The position numbers and the translations under genes are program-made. The notes below the pieces were generated by a model, which made no database searches, was not told the origin of the DNA, and saw only the letters and a program-made list of their open reading frames with translations. Shown in pieces: positions 15,700 to 23,880 of a stretch of DNA of 33,755 nucleotides. The stretch comes from a virus, in the IMG/VR virus record IMGVR_UViG_3300009504_000019, positions 1-33,755 of that record, one strand, 5' to 3'. Numbering within the stretch: position 1 is the stretch's first letter; every line of letters begins with the position of its first letter.

Positions 15700-16182
15700 T
15701 TACTGCTCCTTTAGCGTCACTGCCTTCAATTCTTTTTGGAGATCCTTATATTTGTCCTCTGAAAGAGAGGCTACCCACGTCTTGAACTCCTCGGTGTTAA
15801 TAGGACAACCGGGTTCTTTGAGTAGGTCAGTCAATACCTTTTGAGGCGTTGTGGTCTCTTCCAAGAAGCTTATTTGTTTAGCTGCCACAAATAGGCGTTG
15901 GACCAGTTTGTCGTTCCAGGACTCTACGACAGACTGTGGGACCGCTTTACCGGCCTCGGTGGTAATACACATAGACACAAGAAGCGGAGCTAAGTCGGCA
16001 ACGTTCTTAAGGCCTTCAACCTTACCATTAGCACCATAGATAACCCGACTGATCCGTTCGTTTTGAAACTTCTTAGCGGTGGCCCCACTTGCTTCTTTCA
16101 GGAAGTATTTGGTGCCGTCCACTTCGAATGGAATTTCAATAGGTTCTAGGTCTGAAAAATCAAGAACAGGAATCTCTCGCAT
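15700..16182 (-). CDS. tail assembly chaperone (G-like)
   Basis: This 160-residue protein lies between the tail tube gene and the tape measure, the invariant place of tail assembly chaperones. The N-terminus is a short beta region (LEPIEIPFEVDGTKYFLKEAS), as in many such proteins; the rest is helical. It is thought to coat the tape-measure protein during tail assembly and not to be part of the finished virion. Its last codons overlap an open -1 frame that continues into the T-like part. The upstream 50-base gap contains a C-rich pyrimidine tract. Confidence 0.72.
   Translation of the reverse strand: MREIPVLDFSDLEPIEIPFEVDGTKYFLKEASGATAKKFQNERISRVIYGANGKVEGLKNVADLAPLLVSMCITTEAGKAVPQSVVESWNDKLVQRLFVAAKQISFLEETTTPQKVLTDLLKEPGCPINTEEFKTWVASLSEDKYKDLQKELKAVTLKEQ
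15732..15739 (-). promoter_or_regulatory. candidate -1 ribosomal frameshift site
   Basis: Near the end of the 160-residue chaperone gene the coding strand reads CCAAAAAG, with zero-frame codons CAA AAA G. A slip of one base back puts the ribosome in the frame of the T-like part, open from 15745. The A-site AAA re-pairs perfectly, the P-site only partly, so the site is not a textbook heptamer. A Shine-Dalgarno-like AAAGGAG lies further downstream (about 15706-15712), with no start codon at a proper distance. Confidence 0.4.
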
Positions 16183-16232
16183 AATACTTACTTTTTGAAT
16201 CTTTGGGGGGAGGGGAACTAATGAAACAGATC

Positions 16233-16694
16233 TTATGAGCCAGAAGCCGGAGTATAAACTGGAGCGACTTCTGCCCCTTCGAATTCGTTGGTAGGAACGA
16301 TGGTAACCGTAACTTCGGGCTGTGTGCCTTCGGCTAAGGCATTAGGCTCTACCGTCTTAAGGAATCCGACAAAATCATAAGTTGATCCATCTGGCCAATG
16401 GAGGGTGATCCACTGTACCACGTTGATCATCGCAAGGATCCCTTCAAACATAGCGGGATCGTATGCTGCCGTTACCTGGATCGGCGTCAAAGTCTTAAGA
16501 CTTCGGGGAGCCGACGTCCTCCACTCTTCATTATGTTGAGTGGTGATATCAATAGCATCGCCACCTTCAATACCCGGTGGCTTGACTGTCTTTTCCCAGA
16601 GGCCGATTGCACTATCTTCGGCAAAGGCGATAAGGCATTGGTACCCGTCGGTCAACTTAAGACCAACCGGAACGACGCGAGCAGTAGTGACCAT
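16233..16694 (-). CDS. major tail tube protein
   Basis: At 153 residues, placed after the tail terminator and before the chaperones, this fits a siphovirus tail tube protein. GGDAIDITTQHNEEWRTSAPRSL and the following beta-rich body match the pattern I know from tail tube families, in which a conserved region near GGDxIDxTT forms the inner beta-barrel and its loop. There is no Ig-like C-terminal extension. Hexameric rings of this protein would stack around the tape measure. It starts 10 bases after the terminator gene. The family match is from memory, not from a profile search. Confidence 0.75.
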   Translation of the reverse strand: MVTTARVVPVGLKLTDGYQCLIAFAEDSAIGLWEKTVKPPGIEGGDAIDITTQHNEEWRTSAPRSLKTLTPIQVTAAYDPAMFEGILAMINVVQWITLHWPDGSTYDFVGFLKTVEPNALAEGTQPEVTVTIVPTNEFEGAEVAPVYTPASGS

Positions 16695-16704
16695 TTATTT
16701 GTCC

Positions 16705-17148
16705 TTATGACACAAGGCGGATGGAAGCGATAACGTTCAAACTGTATACGAAAAGAACTTCTTCGGGTTGTTCTTTTCCGACTCTTATGATTGGGCTTGA
16801 GCTTGTGATTGCGTCAATAATATACTGGATATCCTCAATGAATACTATCTTTCTCCAATAAGCATTTGTCTCAGTCAGTAGTTTGTTGGCTTTTTGATAA
16901 CCTTCTTGCTGACTTGGATGTCTTATTAGAAATTGAATTCCATAGTGTTCTTGGGCTTCCCCATCAACATGAGTTTTTCCTCTAACAAATCCAGTTGTAT
17001 CTAAGACCGTGATATTGGCTGTGTTAGTGGGCTGATTGTTGTTCACATAAACAGGCCATCCGGCTACTCCGGGGGCATCGCCTAACAGATCGTCTATTAG
17101 AGCCTGTTGGATAATTTCAGCCGGACTGTTAAAGAGCTCTCCGCTCAT
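16705..17148 (-). CDS. tail terminator / tail completion protein
   Basis: The protein of 147 residues has WPVYVNNNQP followed by ITVLDTTGFVRGKTHVDGEAQEHYGIQFLIRH. This resembles the phage minor capsid/tail terminator family (PF12691-like), whose members close the tail tube at the head end. The neighbours support this: a gp10-like protein just upstream (one base gap) and the tail tube gene just downstream. No membrane segment or signal peptide is present. Confidence 0.72.
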   Translation of the reverse strand: MSGELFNSPAEIIQQALIDDLLGDAPGVAGWPVYVNNNQPTNTANITVLDTTGFVRGKTHVDGEAQEHYGIQFLIRHPSQQEGYQKANKLLTETNAYWRKIVFIEDIQYIIDAITSSSPIIRVGKEQPEEVLFVYSLNVIASIRLVS

Positions 17149-17149
17149 G

Positions 17150-17494
17150 TTACTTCTTTGAGTATTTGGATTTGATAAGGTTGCCCATTTCCTTAGACAA
17201 TTCTCTGGCAGGTTGTTCTAGAAATTTGGGTTGGCCCACTTTAAAGGGTCCAGGCATTTCATGGACATAGATCCCATAGAATTGGGTGAATCCTACGGTA
17301 TATTGAACTTTGTTTGGATTCTCAAGATTGTCTTTTCTAGTGAATCCGCTGGCTCGTAATGCCCCCGTATCAACTGGAGCCAACTTTTGGGCCTCTGCTT
17401 GAAGAACATTAGCTGCAAGCAACAGGCCTTCTTCTAGATTTGATTTGAGTCGTTCTTTAACGACTGCCATAGAGGCTTTGAATTTAGCGGTCAT
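17150..17494 (-). CDS. HK97 gp10-like neck/tail completion protein
   Basis: The start at 17494 overlaps the upstream stop by 4 bases (ATGA); the longer frame to 17509 adds only five residues. The 114-residue protein carries the signature of the HK97 gp10 family: APVDTGALRASGF in the middle, FYGIYVHE, and PKFLEQPARE near the C-terminus. These proteins sit at the head-tail joint and are needed for tail completion. It is the third of four consecutive neck genes, all tightly coupled. Confidence 0.85.
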   Translation of the reverse strand: MTAKFKASMAVVKERLKSNLEEGLLLAANVLQAEAQKLAPVDTGALRASGFTRKDNLENPNKVQYTVGFTQFYGIYVHEMPGPFKVGQPKFLEQPARELSKEMGNLIKSKYSKK

Positions 17495-17820
17495 ATACCT
17501 GCGATCCAAAGTTTTTCGGAATTATCTACGTCTTGAAAAGAAGATACATTCTTAATCTTAGTTTCATTAGAAGGGGTAGTTGGTCGGTCAGCATAATTTC
17601 CTAACCATAACCATCCTTCTTCTACTACTTCTACGGCAAGGAAAACCCTAGTAGAAATCTCAAAGGTTTTGCCACTCGGATTGGTCATTACGGCTCGTTT
17701 GTTTTCCCATTGGCATTTGAGCTCCTCGGGAGTCCCTGGAGAAATAGACCCAAACTTATCAATGTCTCCGGGTGGCCAATAAACGCATCGTTGTTTTAAG
17801 AGCCCATGTAAGATATTCAT
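17491..17820 (-). CDS. head closure / head-tail adaptor protein
   Basis: The frame is open further upstream, but that part overlaps the connector gene; the ATG at 17820 overlaps the connector stop as ATGA, and from there the protein is 109 residues. YWPPGDIDKFG followed by EELKCQWENKRAVM and a beta-barrel-like body resembles head-closure proteins of the SPP1 gp16 type. Such proteins bind under the connector and act as a stopper for the packaged genome. Its place between the connector and the gp10-like gene fits. Confidence 0.7.
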   Translation of the reverse strand: MNILHGLLKQRCVYWPPGDIDKFGSISPGTPEELKCQWENKRAVMTNPSGKTFEISTRVFLAVEVVEEGWLWLGNYADRPTTPSNETKIKNVSSFQDVDNSEKLWIAGI

Positions 17821-18191
17821 CTGTCGGTTCCTAACCATGTTAGGGATACAGGGCCTTCTAGGATACCTACCAAACAACGGCTCGTATCTAACTGGATCGC
17901 TGTAAGTCCGTAGGAACTGTCCGAGAGCCTGCCTTGGCCTTGTGGACGAGTGTACGACGTATTCGCTCCTGCGATGCTTTTGGAGGCTATAGAGACCCCT
18001 GTAGTAACTCCGGCCATATACGCAAAATGGGCGGACAGATACCGTTCGATTAACTCCAAGCGAGCGTCGTCTAAGGTTGCACAAGCGGCAAGATCATTGA
18101 CAAACACATGGGCTGTTTCCATGTAAGCGTCAACGTTAATAGTTTCGTCAATTTGAGCTACCGCTCGGACCTGACTAGCTGTTGTCCGCAT
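17817..18191 (-). CDS. head-tail connector (adaptor) protein
   Basis: I take the ATG at 18191, which has GAAGGG six bases upstream, in preference to the longer frame from 18221; it overlaps the end of the previous gene by 17 bases. The 124-residue protein is helical in its first 80 residues, with VRAVAQIDETINVDAYMETAHVFV and a long helix (ARLELIERYLSAHFAYM), as in DUF4054/gp6-like connectors. The segment GRLSDSSYGLTAIQLDTSR is typical of that group. It marks the start of the neck cluster. It should form the ring below the portal. Confidence 0.72.
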   Translation of the reverse strand: MRTTASQVRAVAQIDETINVDAYMETAHVFVNDLAACATLDDARLELIERYLSAHFAYMAGVTTGVSIASKSIAGANTSYTRPQGQGRLSDSSYGLTAIQLDTSRCLVGILEGPVSLTWLGTDR

Positions 18192-18855
18192 TTGATGCCC
18201 TTCGCACTTCAAGCGTGCCATTAAGAATAAGAGTTCGAGGTTCTAAAGACCATAGAGTCCAGTTACGTGTTCCAGGTGTTTGAGTAACGTCTACAACATG
18301 TGGAAACGAAACAAGATTGCTGTCTTCACCGGAAACAGTCAGACTGTCATTATCGTAGACATAGGCGTCGGTACCGCTGGCCCGTTCCATCACCAATTCT
18401 AAGGTCTTACCACTTAGATCATAAGGAGTGCTTCCATCGTCTTGGAAAACTGAAATGACTTGGATAATTTCTTCCTGCTCATAAACTACTAATTCCGTCA
18501 TATCATTTCTTCTAGGAGTACGTCCCTGTCCTGGAAGAATTGTAACTTGTACTGCGGGTGGCGGAGTTGTGATCACTGTGTAGATTAGATTGCTGGGCGA
18601 TCCTAGTATTTGGACACTAGGTGTTGAACTTTCCCAGGAGAATGATAAGGCATAACCATTCGTTTCTTCTTGAGTTAGTTCAAATACATACTCACCAGTG
18701 GTACCAATTTCTGTACCCACAGGATTATCTAGCGGTTCTCTAGGCCCACCATCCTTAGATAGTGAGACTGTGATATTCGCCACGTCGCCGCTAACACGAC
18801 CTTGAGAGTTGAATGCAATCCCGTGAACTTGTTGGCCGGGTTGATTATATTTCAT
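18175..18855 (-). CDS. beta-sandwich virion protein, BppU-like
   Basis: Two beta domains are likely in 226 residues. The first (about 1-95) starts MKYNQPGQQVHGIAFNSQGR and contains a strand-rich body ending in YTVITTPPP. The second (about 118-226) has the features of the immunoglobulin-like N-terminal domain of the baseplate upper protein BppU: DLSGKTLELVM, then a central acidic loop and a closing NGTLEVRRAS. A role in attaching fibres or receptor-binding proteins to the particle is likely. It lies between the long repeat protein and the neck genes, not in the usual baseplate position. Confidence 0.6.
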   Translation of the reverse strand: MKYNQPGQQVHGIAFNSQGRVSGDVANITVSLSKDGGPREPLDNPVGTEIGTTGEYVFELTQEETNGYALSFSWESSTPSVQILGSPSNLIYTVITTPPPAVQVTILPGQGRTPRRNDMTELVVYEQEEIIQVISVFQDDGSTPYDLSGKTLELVMERASGTDAYVYDNDSLTVSGEDSNLVSFPHVVDVTQTPGTRNWTLWSLEPRTLILNGTLEVRRASNADNS

Positions 18856-18857
18856 GA

Positions 18858-20942
18858 TTAACCAGCAAGATAATAATAGTATTGCAACATCAATCCACCC
18901 GGTCCTGGTGTAACACCGACACCGTTAAGTAATCCTACGGCACCAATACTTCCTCCTCCAGAACGTTGAGAAAGCCCAGAACCTACAATTACACCAACAG
19001 CATCAATTAAACCTGATCCGCTGGATATTCGACTACCAACACCTACCAGGGCACCTACAACATCAATTGATCCTGAACCAGAATATTGAGTCGTACCCGA
19101 ACCAGATAGTATTCCAATAGCAAGGATCGAACCAGAACCCTTGTATGGAGTATTACTTACACCATTTAAGGAACCGACAGCATTGATATTTCCGGAACCG
19201 GATTGCTTTGAGGAGCCAGTACCGGCAAGCGATCCAACTGCATTGATAGTACCAAAACCGCTGGAACTTCCACCGCCAATACCAACAATCGATCCGACTG
19301 CGTTGATCGACCCACTACCATTTCTCTGGGTGAGTCCAACCCCTGTTAGTGCTCCGATAGCGTCGATCGAACCGGACCCAGATCGTTGGGTCAGTCCTAC
19401 GCCTGTCAACGTAGCAACTGCGGTGATTGTCCCTATGCCACCGCCAGTTGAATTACCAACACCGAATAACGTACCAATCGCATCGATAGTACCTGAACCG
19501 CTTCGGACAGTGCTTCCGACTCCCGTGAGCGTTCCTACTGCGTTTACATTGCCGGACCCACTTCGAGTAGTGGAACCCGTTCCAGTGAGCGTAGCAACCG
19601 CATTAATCGATCCATAACCGGAAGCAGGTGGAACTACCTCTGGTGCCTGCCCAACACCTGTTAAGGAAGCGACTGCGTTAATCGTCCCTGAACCGGATTG
19701 ATTAGCTAAGCCTACCCCTGTGATCGTAGCAACGGCGGATACCGTTCCCGATCCTCTCTGGGAGGAGAGGCCTGCACCCGTGATCGTTGCGATTGCGTTG
19801 ATCGAGCCAGAGCCAGACTGATTGGCTAAGCCCACTCCTGTCAGAGTAGCAATCGCATTGATTGAGCCGCTTCCAGATCGGACTGATAGGCCGAAACCTA
19901 TAATACTCCCAATCGCGTCAATCGAACCTGAACCGGATCGTTCTGTTGAACCGACACCAGTTAAGGTGCCGATTGCAGTAATCGTTCCTGAACCGCTCTT
20001 ATCGTTATTTGTAATCGCATAGACGGTATGATAAACGTCTTGATAGACTGTATCATAAACCGTCTCTGGATAAGGTTTGCTTCCTGTTCCTGCTAAGGTT
20101 GCTACAGCATTGATCGACCCACTACCAGCCTGAGTTGACAACCCAGAACCAGTTAATGAAGCAACCGCATTGATAGTACCGAAACCTTCTTTGGCAGAGA
20201 CTACTGGCGACTCGCCTGTCCCAGTCAAAGAGCCAATCGCATTGATCGACCCGCTACCCGATTGCGTTGCTAAGCCGGAGCCAACTAAAAAACCAATAGC
20301 GTTAATGGTCCCATTACCACTACGGGTTGATTCCCCTGAGCCTGATAACGTAGCAACAGCATTGACCGAACCGAAACCCTCATTAGGTTCGGCGGATACA
20401 GGAGCTTCACCTACCCCTGTTAGCGTCCCCACTCCATTGATACTACCGGAACCAGAGCGACTATCGTTGTAATCAGCATTCCATTCAATGGCCCCGACTT
20501 CAAGACTGGATCGGTTAGCCGGACCACCGCTACCTACACCGCCTTGTACCAATACTTCAACATCGGCACCCATATCCGATGCTAGAAGATTAGCATTAAA
20601 CGTGCCGGATAAAACAACTCCAGTCGTACTGCTTACTGTGGTTGATCCAACCAGCGTGGCAATCGATGTTCCATTTTCCCATAACTCGATTACCGCTGTG
20701 CAGTTGGTCGATAGATTGGTCTTACGAACCAACACCCTAACTTCCTGCAACCCGGCACCTAGGTTAAGGTGGCCGGGTGGATCAGCCATAGCAACCCGAA
20801 CTGAGGTTGCGTTATTATTCGTCGGACTAGCCTGTAACCACAAGCTATCCGGTGAATCTGGATCGTCCTGAATATCCGTAACGCTACCAGTCAAGCCGGA
20901 GCTTGCAATGATAGACGTTGGGGATAAACGGATGATTGGCAT
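18858..20942 (-). CDS. virion protein with 24 tandem 20-residue Gly-rich repeats
   Basis: The first about 160 residues form a beta-rich domain (VIELWENGTSIATLVGSTTV..., ending AIEWNADYN), of a kind I have seen at the start of phage tail or fibre proteins. From residue 163 to about 679 the chain consists of about 24 repeats near the consensus SGSGSINAVGTLTGVG plus four linker residues, so each unit takes 60 bases. Alternating hydrophobic and Gly residues suggest stacked beta strands, as in a solenoid or fibre shaft. One unit is followed by a Tyr-rich insertion. The tail (GGLMLQYYYYLAG) is aromatic. No signal peptide. It is probably a fibre or decoration protein; no enzymatic motif is seen. Confidence 0.7.
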   Translation of the reverse strand: MPIIRLSPTSIIASSGLTGSVTDIQDDPDSPDSLWLQASPTNNNATSVRVAMADPPGHLNLGAGLQEVRVLVRKTNLSTNCTAVIELWENGTSIATLVGSTTVSSTTGVVLSGTFNANLLASDMGADVEVLVQGGVGSGGPANRSSLEVGAIEWNADYNDSRSGSGSINGVGTLTGVGEAPVSAEPNEGFGSVNAVATLSGSGESTRSGNGTINAIGFLVGSGLATQSGSGSINAIGSLTGTGESPVVSAKEGFGTINAVASLTGSGLSTQAGSGSINAVATLAGTGSKPYPETVYDTVYQDVYHTVYAITNNDKSGSGTITAIGTLTGVGSTERSGSGSIDAIGSIIGFGLSVRSGSGSINAIATLTGVGLANQSGSGSINAIATITGAGLSSQRGSGTVSAVATITGVGLANQSGSGTINAVASLTGVGQAPEVVPPASGYGSINAVATLTGTGSTTRSGSGNVNAVGTLTGVGSTVRSGSGTIDAIGTLFGVGNSTGGGIGTITAVATLTGVGLTQRSGSGSIDAIGALTGVGLTQRNGSGSINAVGSIVGIGGGSSSGFGTINAVGSLAGTGSSKQSGSGNINAVGSLNGVSNTPYKGSGSILAIGILSGSGTTQYSGSGSIDVVGALVGVGSRISSGSGLIDAVGVIVGSGLSQRSGGGSIGAVGLLNGVGVTPGPGGLMLQYYYYLAG
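18906..20456 (-). repeat. about 24 tandem 60-bp coding repeats
   Basis: The units code for 20 residues each and stay in frame. Four of them are longer at the end (about 5-25 extra residues), with non-repeat linkers such as PEVVPPAS or the Tyr-rich insert at 20014-20067. The DNA copies differ strongly in synonymous positions while the Gly, Ile/Val, Ala and Leu positions are kept, so the repeats are old or have been diversified under protein-level selection. Confidence 0.85.
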
Positions 20943-20948
20943 AACTTA

Positions 20949-21296
20949 TCAGCTATCCGAAAGGGTCAACGTCGTACCAACTGCAAGGCTAAACTCACCT
21001 GCGGAGTTTGCTGTGGTGTCACCGGAAGTGATCGCTTCCGAGCCACGGAAAACCGTTCCAGCATTGGTCCAGACGCTGAAGTGCGTTACAGATTGATTAG
21101 CGTCCAATCCTGTAACGAGGACGGCACTGGATAAGGCCCGAGACGATGAGGACGCTGCGGCAAACGTCGCTGCTGACAATCCGGCTCCCAGAGCGTTATC
21201 GGTTCCAGCGGCTCCAGGTGCTCCTGAGTGGAGTCGGATTCGATCGAACACAACGGCATCAAGCATCGCGTTCTTAGTGGCTTCTACAAATGGCAT
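20949..21296 (-). CDS. small virion structural protein, 115 aa
   Basis: This is a Ala/Ser/Thr-rich, beta-type protein (VFDRIRLHSGAPGAAGTDNALGAGLS..., GEFSLAVGTTLTLSDS). I have seen similar short proteins next to tail-fibre genes in environmental phages, but I cannot name a family. It starts with a clean ATG and ends 6 bases before the repeat protein. No Cys, no membrane segment. A structural role in the particle is the best guess from composition and neighbours. Confidence 0.5.
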   Translation of the reverse strand: MPFVEATKNAMLDAVVFDRIRLHSGAPGAAGTDNALGAGLSAATFAAASSSSRALSSAVLVTGLDANQSVTHFSVWTNAGTVFRGSEAITSGDTTANSAGEFSLAVGTTLTLSDS

Positions 21297-21306
21297 AATA
21301 CATTTC

Positions 21307-22521
21307 CTATGGTGATGGAGTAATAGTTACAGATACTGATTCGGAGGTATCGTCGTTGGTATGAGTATAAGGAACTCCGGTGCGAAGTGCATTATCGGTA
21401 TTGGATTTGATGGTGGCTACGTCTTCGGCCTTGACGCCGGTCCATCTTGCGGTGCGATAAATCTTGATCGTATCGCCAGCGGCAGGAGTGAACCCGAAAG
21501 GTTCGTCAGGCGTGATAGTCATATACCCTGTGTCCAGGTCTTCGATGTGCGAAGCAATCCACCGGACCTGCTCATTGCCGTTTGTGATGTCTGTAATGAC
21601 CATCAGGCAATTTCTGAGGTAATGCGGAATCAGCAACTCGCTAGATGATGTCGAGACCAGAACAGATGCGGACGAACCAGATAGTACCGTTGCGATTGCG
21701 ATAACATCTTTGGCGAGAAGTTCAGTCACGATGCCTTCAATTTCGCCACTCGCCAATTCGGCCCTGACACCGGTGCCTGTGATGGTCCCGCTTCCTGCAC
21801 CGAGGACCTTACCAATCAGATTACCAGTCAGGTTAATATTGAAACCCGATCCGTCAGCTTTTATGGTGATGTACTCCAGATAATCAAGATCGCTCATCTG
21901 TACCAGATCAGCGGTGTCGGAAACTATGCTGATGGGTACTTGGCCAGGAGATGATGACGAGTCGACCGCGAACTTAGTAGCGATCACATGACCTAAAAAG
22001 GTTGCATATCCCTCGACAGGTATATCTCGGGTGCCGTCGATGCCGAGACGATGGCGAACCTGATTCCAGACCGTGTTACTAAGGTTGGCAAGTTCGGTTG
22101 TAAGCTCATCTCTAACAGCAAGAGCAATCGCCTCTTCTAAAGCACTAGCCGATAACGCCTCTGCTCCAAGTTCTTGAACAACTGCTACTAATGGAATAGT
22201 CGCCCCAGTGTGTTCTACTGGGGAGAGTTTTACTGTTCCAGGCGTTGCCGATGCAGTTGTGATAATCGTAATCGAAGTTGGAATACAACCCGTTTTTGAC
22301 GCAATCAAGATAAACGAAGTGTAATTCGTTTCGGCTTGTGTTGGCGTGTATAATACGATTCCATCTGTACTGTAGGCTATCGTACCTGCCCCATCGGCTT
22401 CAGATACACCGATTGGCTTGATACGAACCGTAACGCCGGAAGTTTGGATTGTGCCATCGGCTGTTAATAGAACAACACCGATTGCGATTGGCTCCGGTGA
22501 TGCTGCGTTTCTTGGATACAT
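21307..22521 (-). CDS. virion or fibre structural protein, 404 aa
   Basis: The first about 100 residues look like an Ig-like beta domain (TSGVTVRIKPIGVSE..., TNYTSFILIASKTG). A helical middle follows (about 120-160, ALEEAIALAVRDELTTELANLSN), of the kind that forms trimeric coiled coils. The C-terminal half is again beta-rich. This alternation is typical for fibre proteins. It lies between the beta-helix protein and the small 115-residue protein with gaps of 3 and 10 bases. Family unknown. Confidence 0.5.
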   Translation of the reverse strand: MYPRNAASPEPIAIGVVLLTADGTIQTSGVTVRIKPIGVSEADGAGTIAYSTDGIVLYTPTQAETNYTSFILIASKTGCIPTSITIITTASATPGTVKLSPVEHTGATIPLVAVVQELGAEALSASALEEAIALAVRDELTTELANLSNTVWNQVRHRLGIDGTRDIPVEGYATFLGHVIATKFAVDSSSSPGQVPISIVSDTADLVQMSDLDYLEYITIKADGSGFNINLTGNLIGKVLGAGSGTITGTGVRAELASGEIEGIVTELLAKDVIAIATVLSGSSASVLVSTSSSELLIPHYLRNCLMVITDITNGNEQVRWIASHIEDLDTGYMTITPDEPFGFTPAAGDTIKIYRTARWTGVKAEDVATIKSNTDNALRTGVPYTHTNDDTSESVSVTITPSP

Positions 22522-22524
22522 AAT

Positions 22525-23880
22525 TTACCTGAGCATTCTTGCCGGTTGGCTGATATAGAAACCACCGCCACCGCCAGACGGAATAGGGTCAAGCCATTGT
22601 CGGAATGGGGCTAGATTTGTATTCGGGGTTTCTGGTAAAGCAAATACAGATTCTCGAAGCAGAGCACCACCGCCTGCCGTGTTATTGATGTTAAAGTCAC
22701 CCGCTGCGGCATCGACGAATGGGTCGGCAGTGAGGGTGATGTCTTCAGGATGCGGATCGAGGTTTGATCTGTTGCCAGAAGAATTGTTAAAAAAAGCGTT
22801 TCTCTTACAAGAGTCCCAACGAGGCTTAGAGGCAGAAAAGTTAATCCCAAAGCCCCCGCTATTTACTATGATATTGTTTTCTACAATTGAGTTTCGAGCT
22901 ATAACTGACGTTTCAAACAATATCCCAGAATCGGACGCATCATAGATTACGTTATTAGCTATGGTGTGATGTGAGGACAGGGAATGAGCTAGTCTTATCC
23001 CTTTACAAATGCTATTTATAATTCTTGGAGAACGGTATCTTTGTACGGTTATCAACCCCTGTACTACACAGTTGATAACAGCAGCCGGGTTTGCTTCAAC
23101 ACCTGTGTTGCCAAAACTAAGGCCACCGGTCATAAAACAATCTATGAAGCTCAACCCCATCGAAATGTTGTTTACTACAGAAAGAATCGACCCACCGCCC
23201 ACAGAGTTGTCTAAAATACAATTGCGTACTTCGCTTTCGCCACTGCCGCCGTTAATCCTCAAGCACTGAGGGGATACCGAGCCTGCTGCGGTTTGAAGAT
23301 GTAGATTTTCTAATACCACAAATCCGGCATTAAGTGAAACCACAAACGCCACTGCCCCGCCAAACGTCGCGGACAGAATAGGCTTTTCGCTCGATGAACT
23401 AAAGATCCTAACCGGACCATCTGTTGTGTTGCCACCTATGCTGATCTGAGTGTTACTGAGATCACCCCCGTCATCGGAGTTTGCCAGGTAGGTTGTGCCG
23501 GTGTGCTCTATGTCCACTGACCAACCGGCCTTTATATCCGTCCTATTTAAGAACCTACTTGTCCCTGTTGCCCAATTGCGGCGTTTGCCTCCAATTGCCC
23601 AAATTACATCCGACTCAGTATTTGAAAAATTGTCATCACAGGTAACCTGCGTGCTACTATCAACGCTAGCGATGATTGAAAACTTGCGTCCTGATAAACT
23701 ATCTACAAACAGCAAATCTCCTGCGGTCACGCCAGCCGTATCAATTCCGGTCACAACTGCCGACGCCGAAGTTGTCGATGCCCCAGAACCAAACACAGCC
23801 GTAGCCGGACCTAGACCGCTGGCCTGAGTATCGGACCCGGTTGAGTTATTGAAGATAATTGGTCCGTTTGGTGCCGTCAT
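22525..23880 (-). CDS. right-handed parallel beta-helix protein, tailspike-like
   Basis: The middle of this 451-residue protein is a chain of short strands with Asn and Val/Ile ladders (VVLENLHLQT, SEVRNCILDNS, AVINCVVQGL, PRIINSICKG, HTIANNVIYD, NSIVENNIIVNSGG). This is the hallmark of a right-handed parallel beta-helix, as in tailspikes and pectate-lyase-like domains. N-terminal about 100 residues form a separate beta domain (GSDTQASGLGPATAV). The C-terminus is Gly-rich (PSGGGGGFYISQPARML). Tailspikes of this fold bind or cleave host surface sugars; the active-site residues cannot be picked out here. The start shares one base with the previous stop. Confidence 0.72.
   Translation of the reverse strand: MTAPNGPIIFNNSTGSDTQASGLGPATAVFGSGASTTSASAVVTGIDTAGVTAGDLLFVDSLSGRKFSIIASVDSSTQVTCDDNFSNTESDVIWAIGGKRRNWATGTSRFLNRTDIKAGWSVDIEHTGTTYLANSDDGGDLSNTQISIGGNTTDGPVRIFSSSSEKPILSATFGGAVAFVVSLNAGFVVLENLHLQTAAGSVSPQCLRINGGSGESEVRNCILDNSVGGGSILSVVNNISMGLSFIDCFMTGGLSFGNTGVEANPAAVINCVVQGLITVQRYRSPRIINSICKGIRLAHSLSSHHTIANNVIYDASDSGILFETSVIARNSIVENNIIVNSGGFGINFSASKPRWDSCKRNAFFNNSSGNRSNLDPHPEDITLTADPFVDAAAGDFNINNTAGGGALLRESVFALPETPNTNLAPFRQWLDPIPSGGGGGFYISQPARMLR

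Noticed and set aside
17821-18084. N-terminal extension of the head-closure frame
   Set aside because: It overlaps the connector gene in another frame and is Arg/Cys/Tyr-rich. The ATG at 17820 overlaps the connector stop as ATGA and gives a protein of normal size.
18906-20456. Regular 60-base periodicity that could be taken for a CRISPR array or satellite DNA
   Set aside because: The units encode protein in an unbroken frame, vary mostly at synonymous sites and have no constant repeat plus unique spacer pattern.
19141-20871. Several Pro-rich plus-strand frames opposite the repeat protein
   Set aside because: They arise from reverse reading of Gly-rich codons and have the same 60-base rhythm; no ribosome sites or independent protein features.
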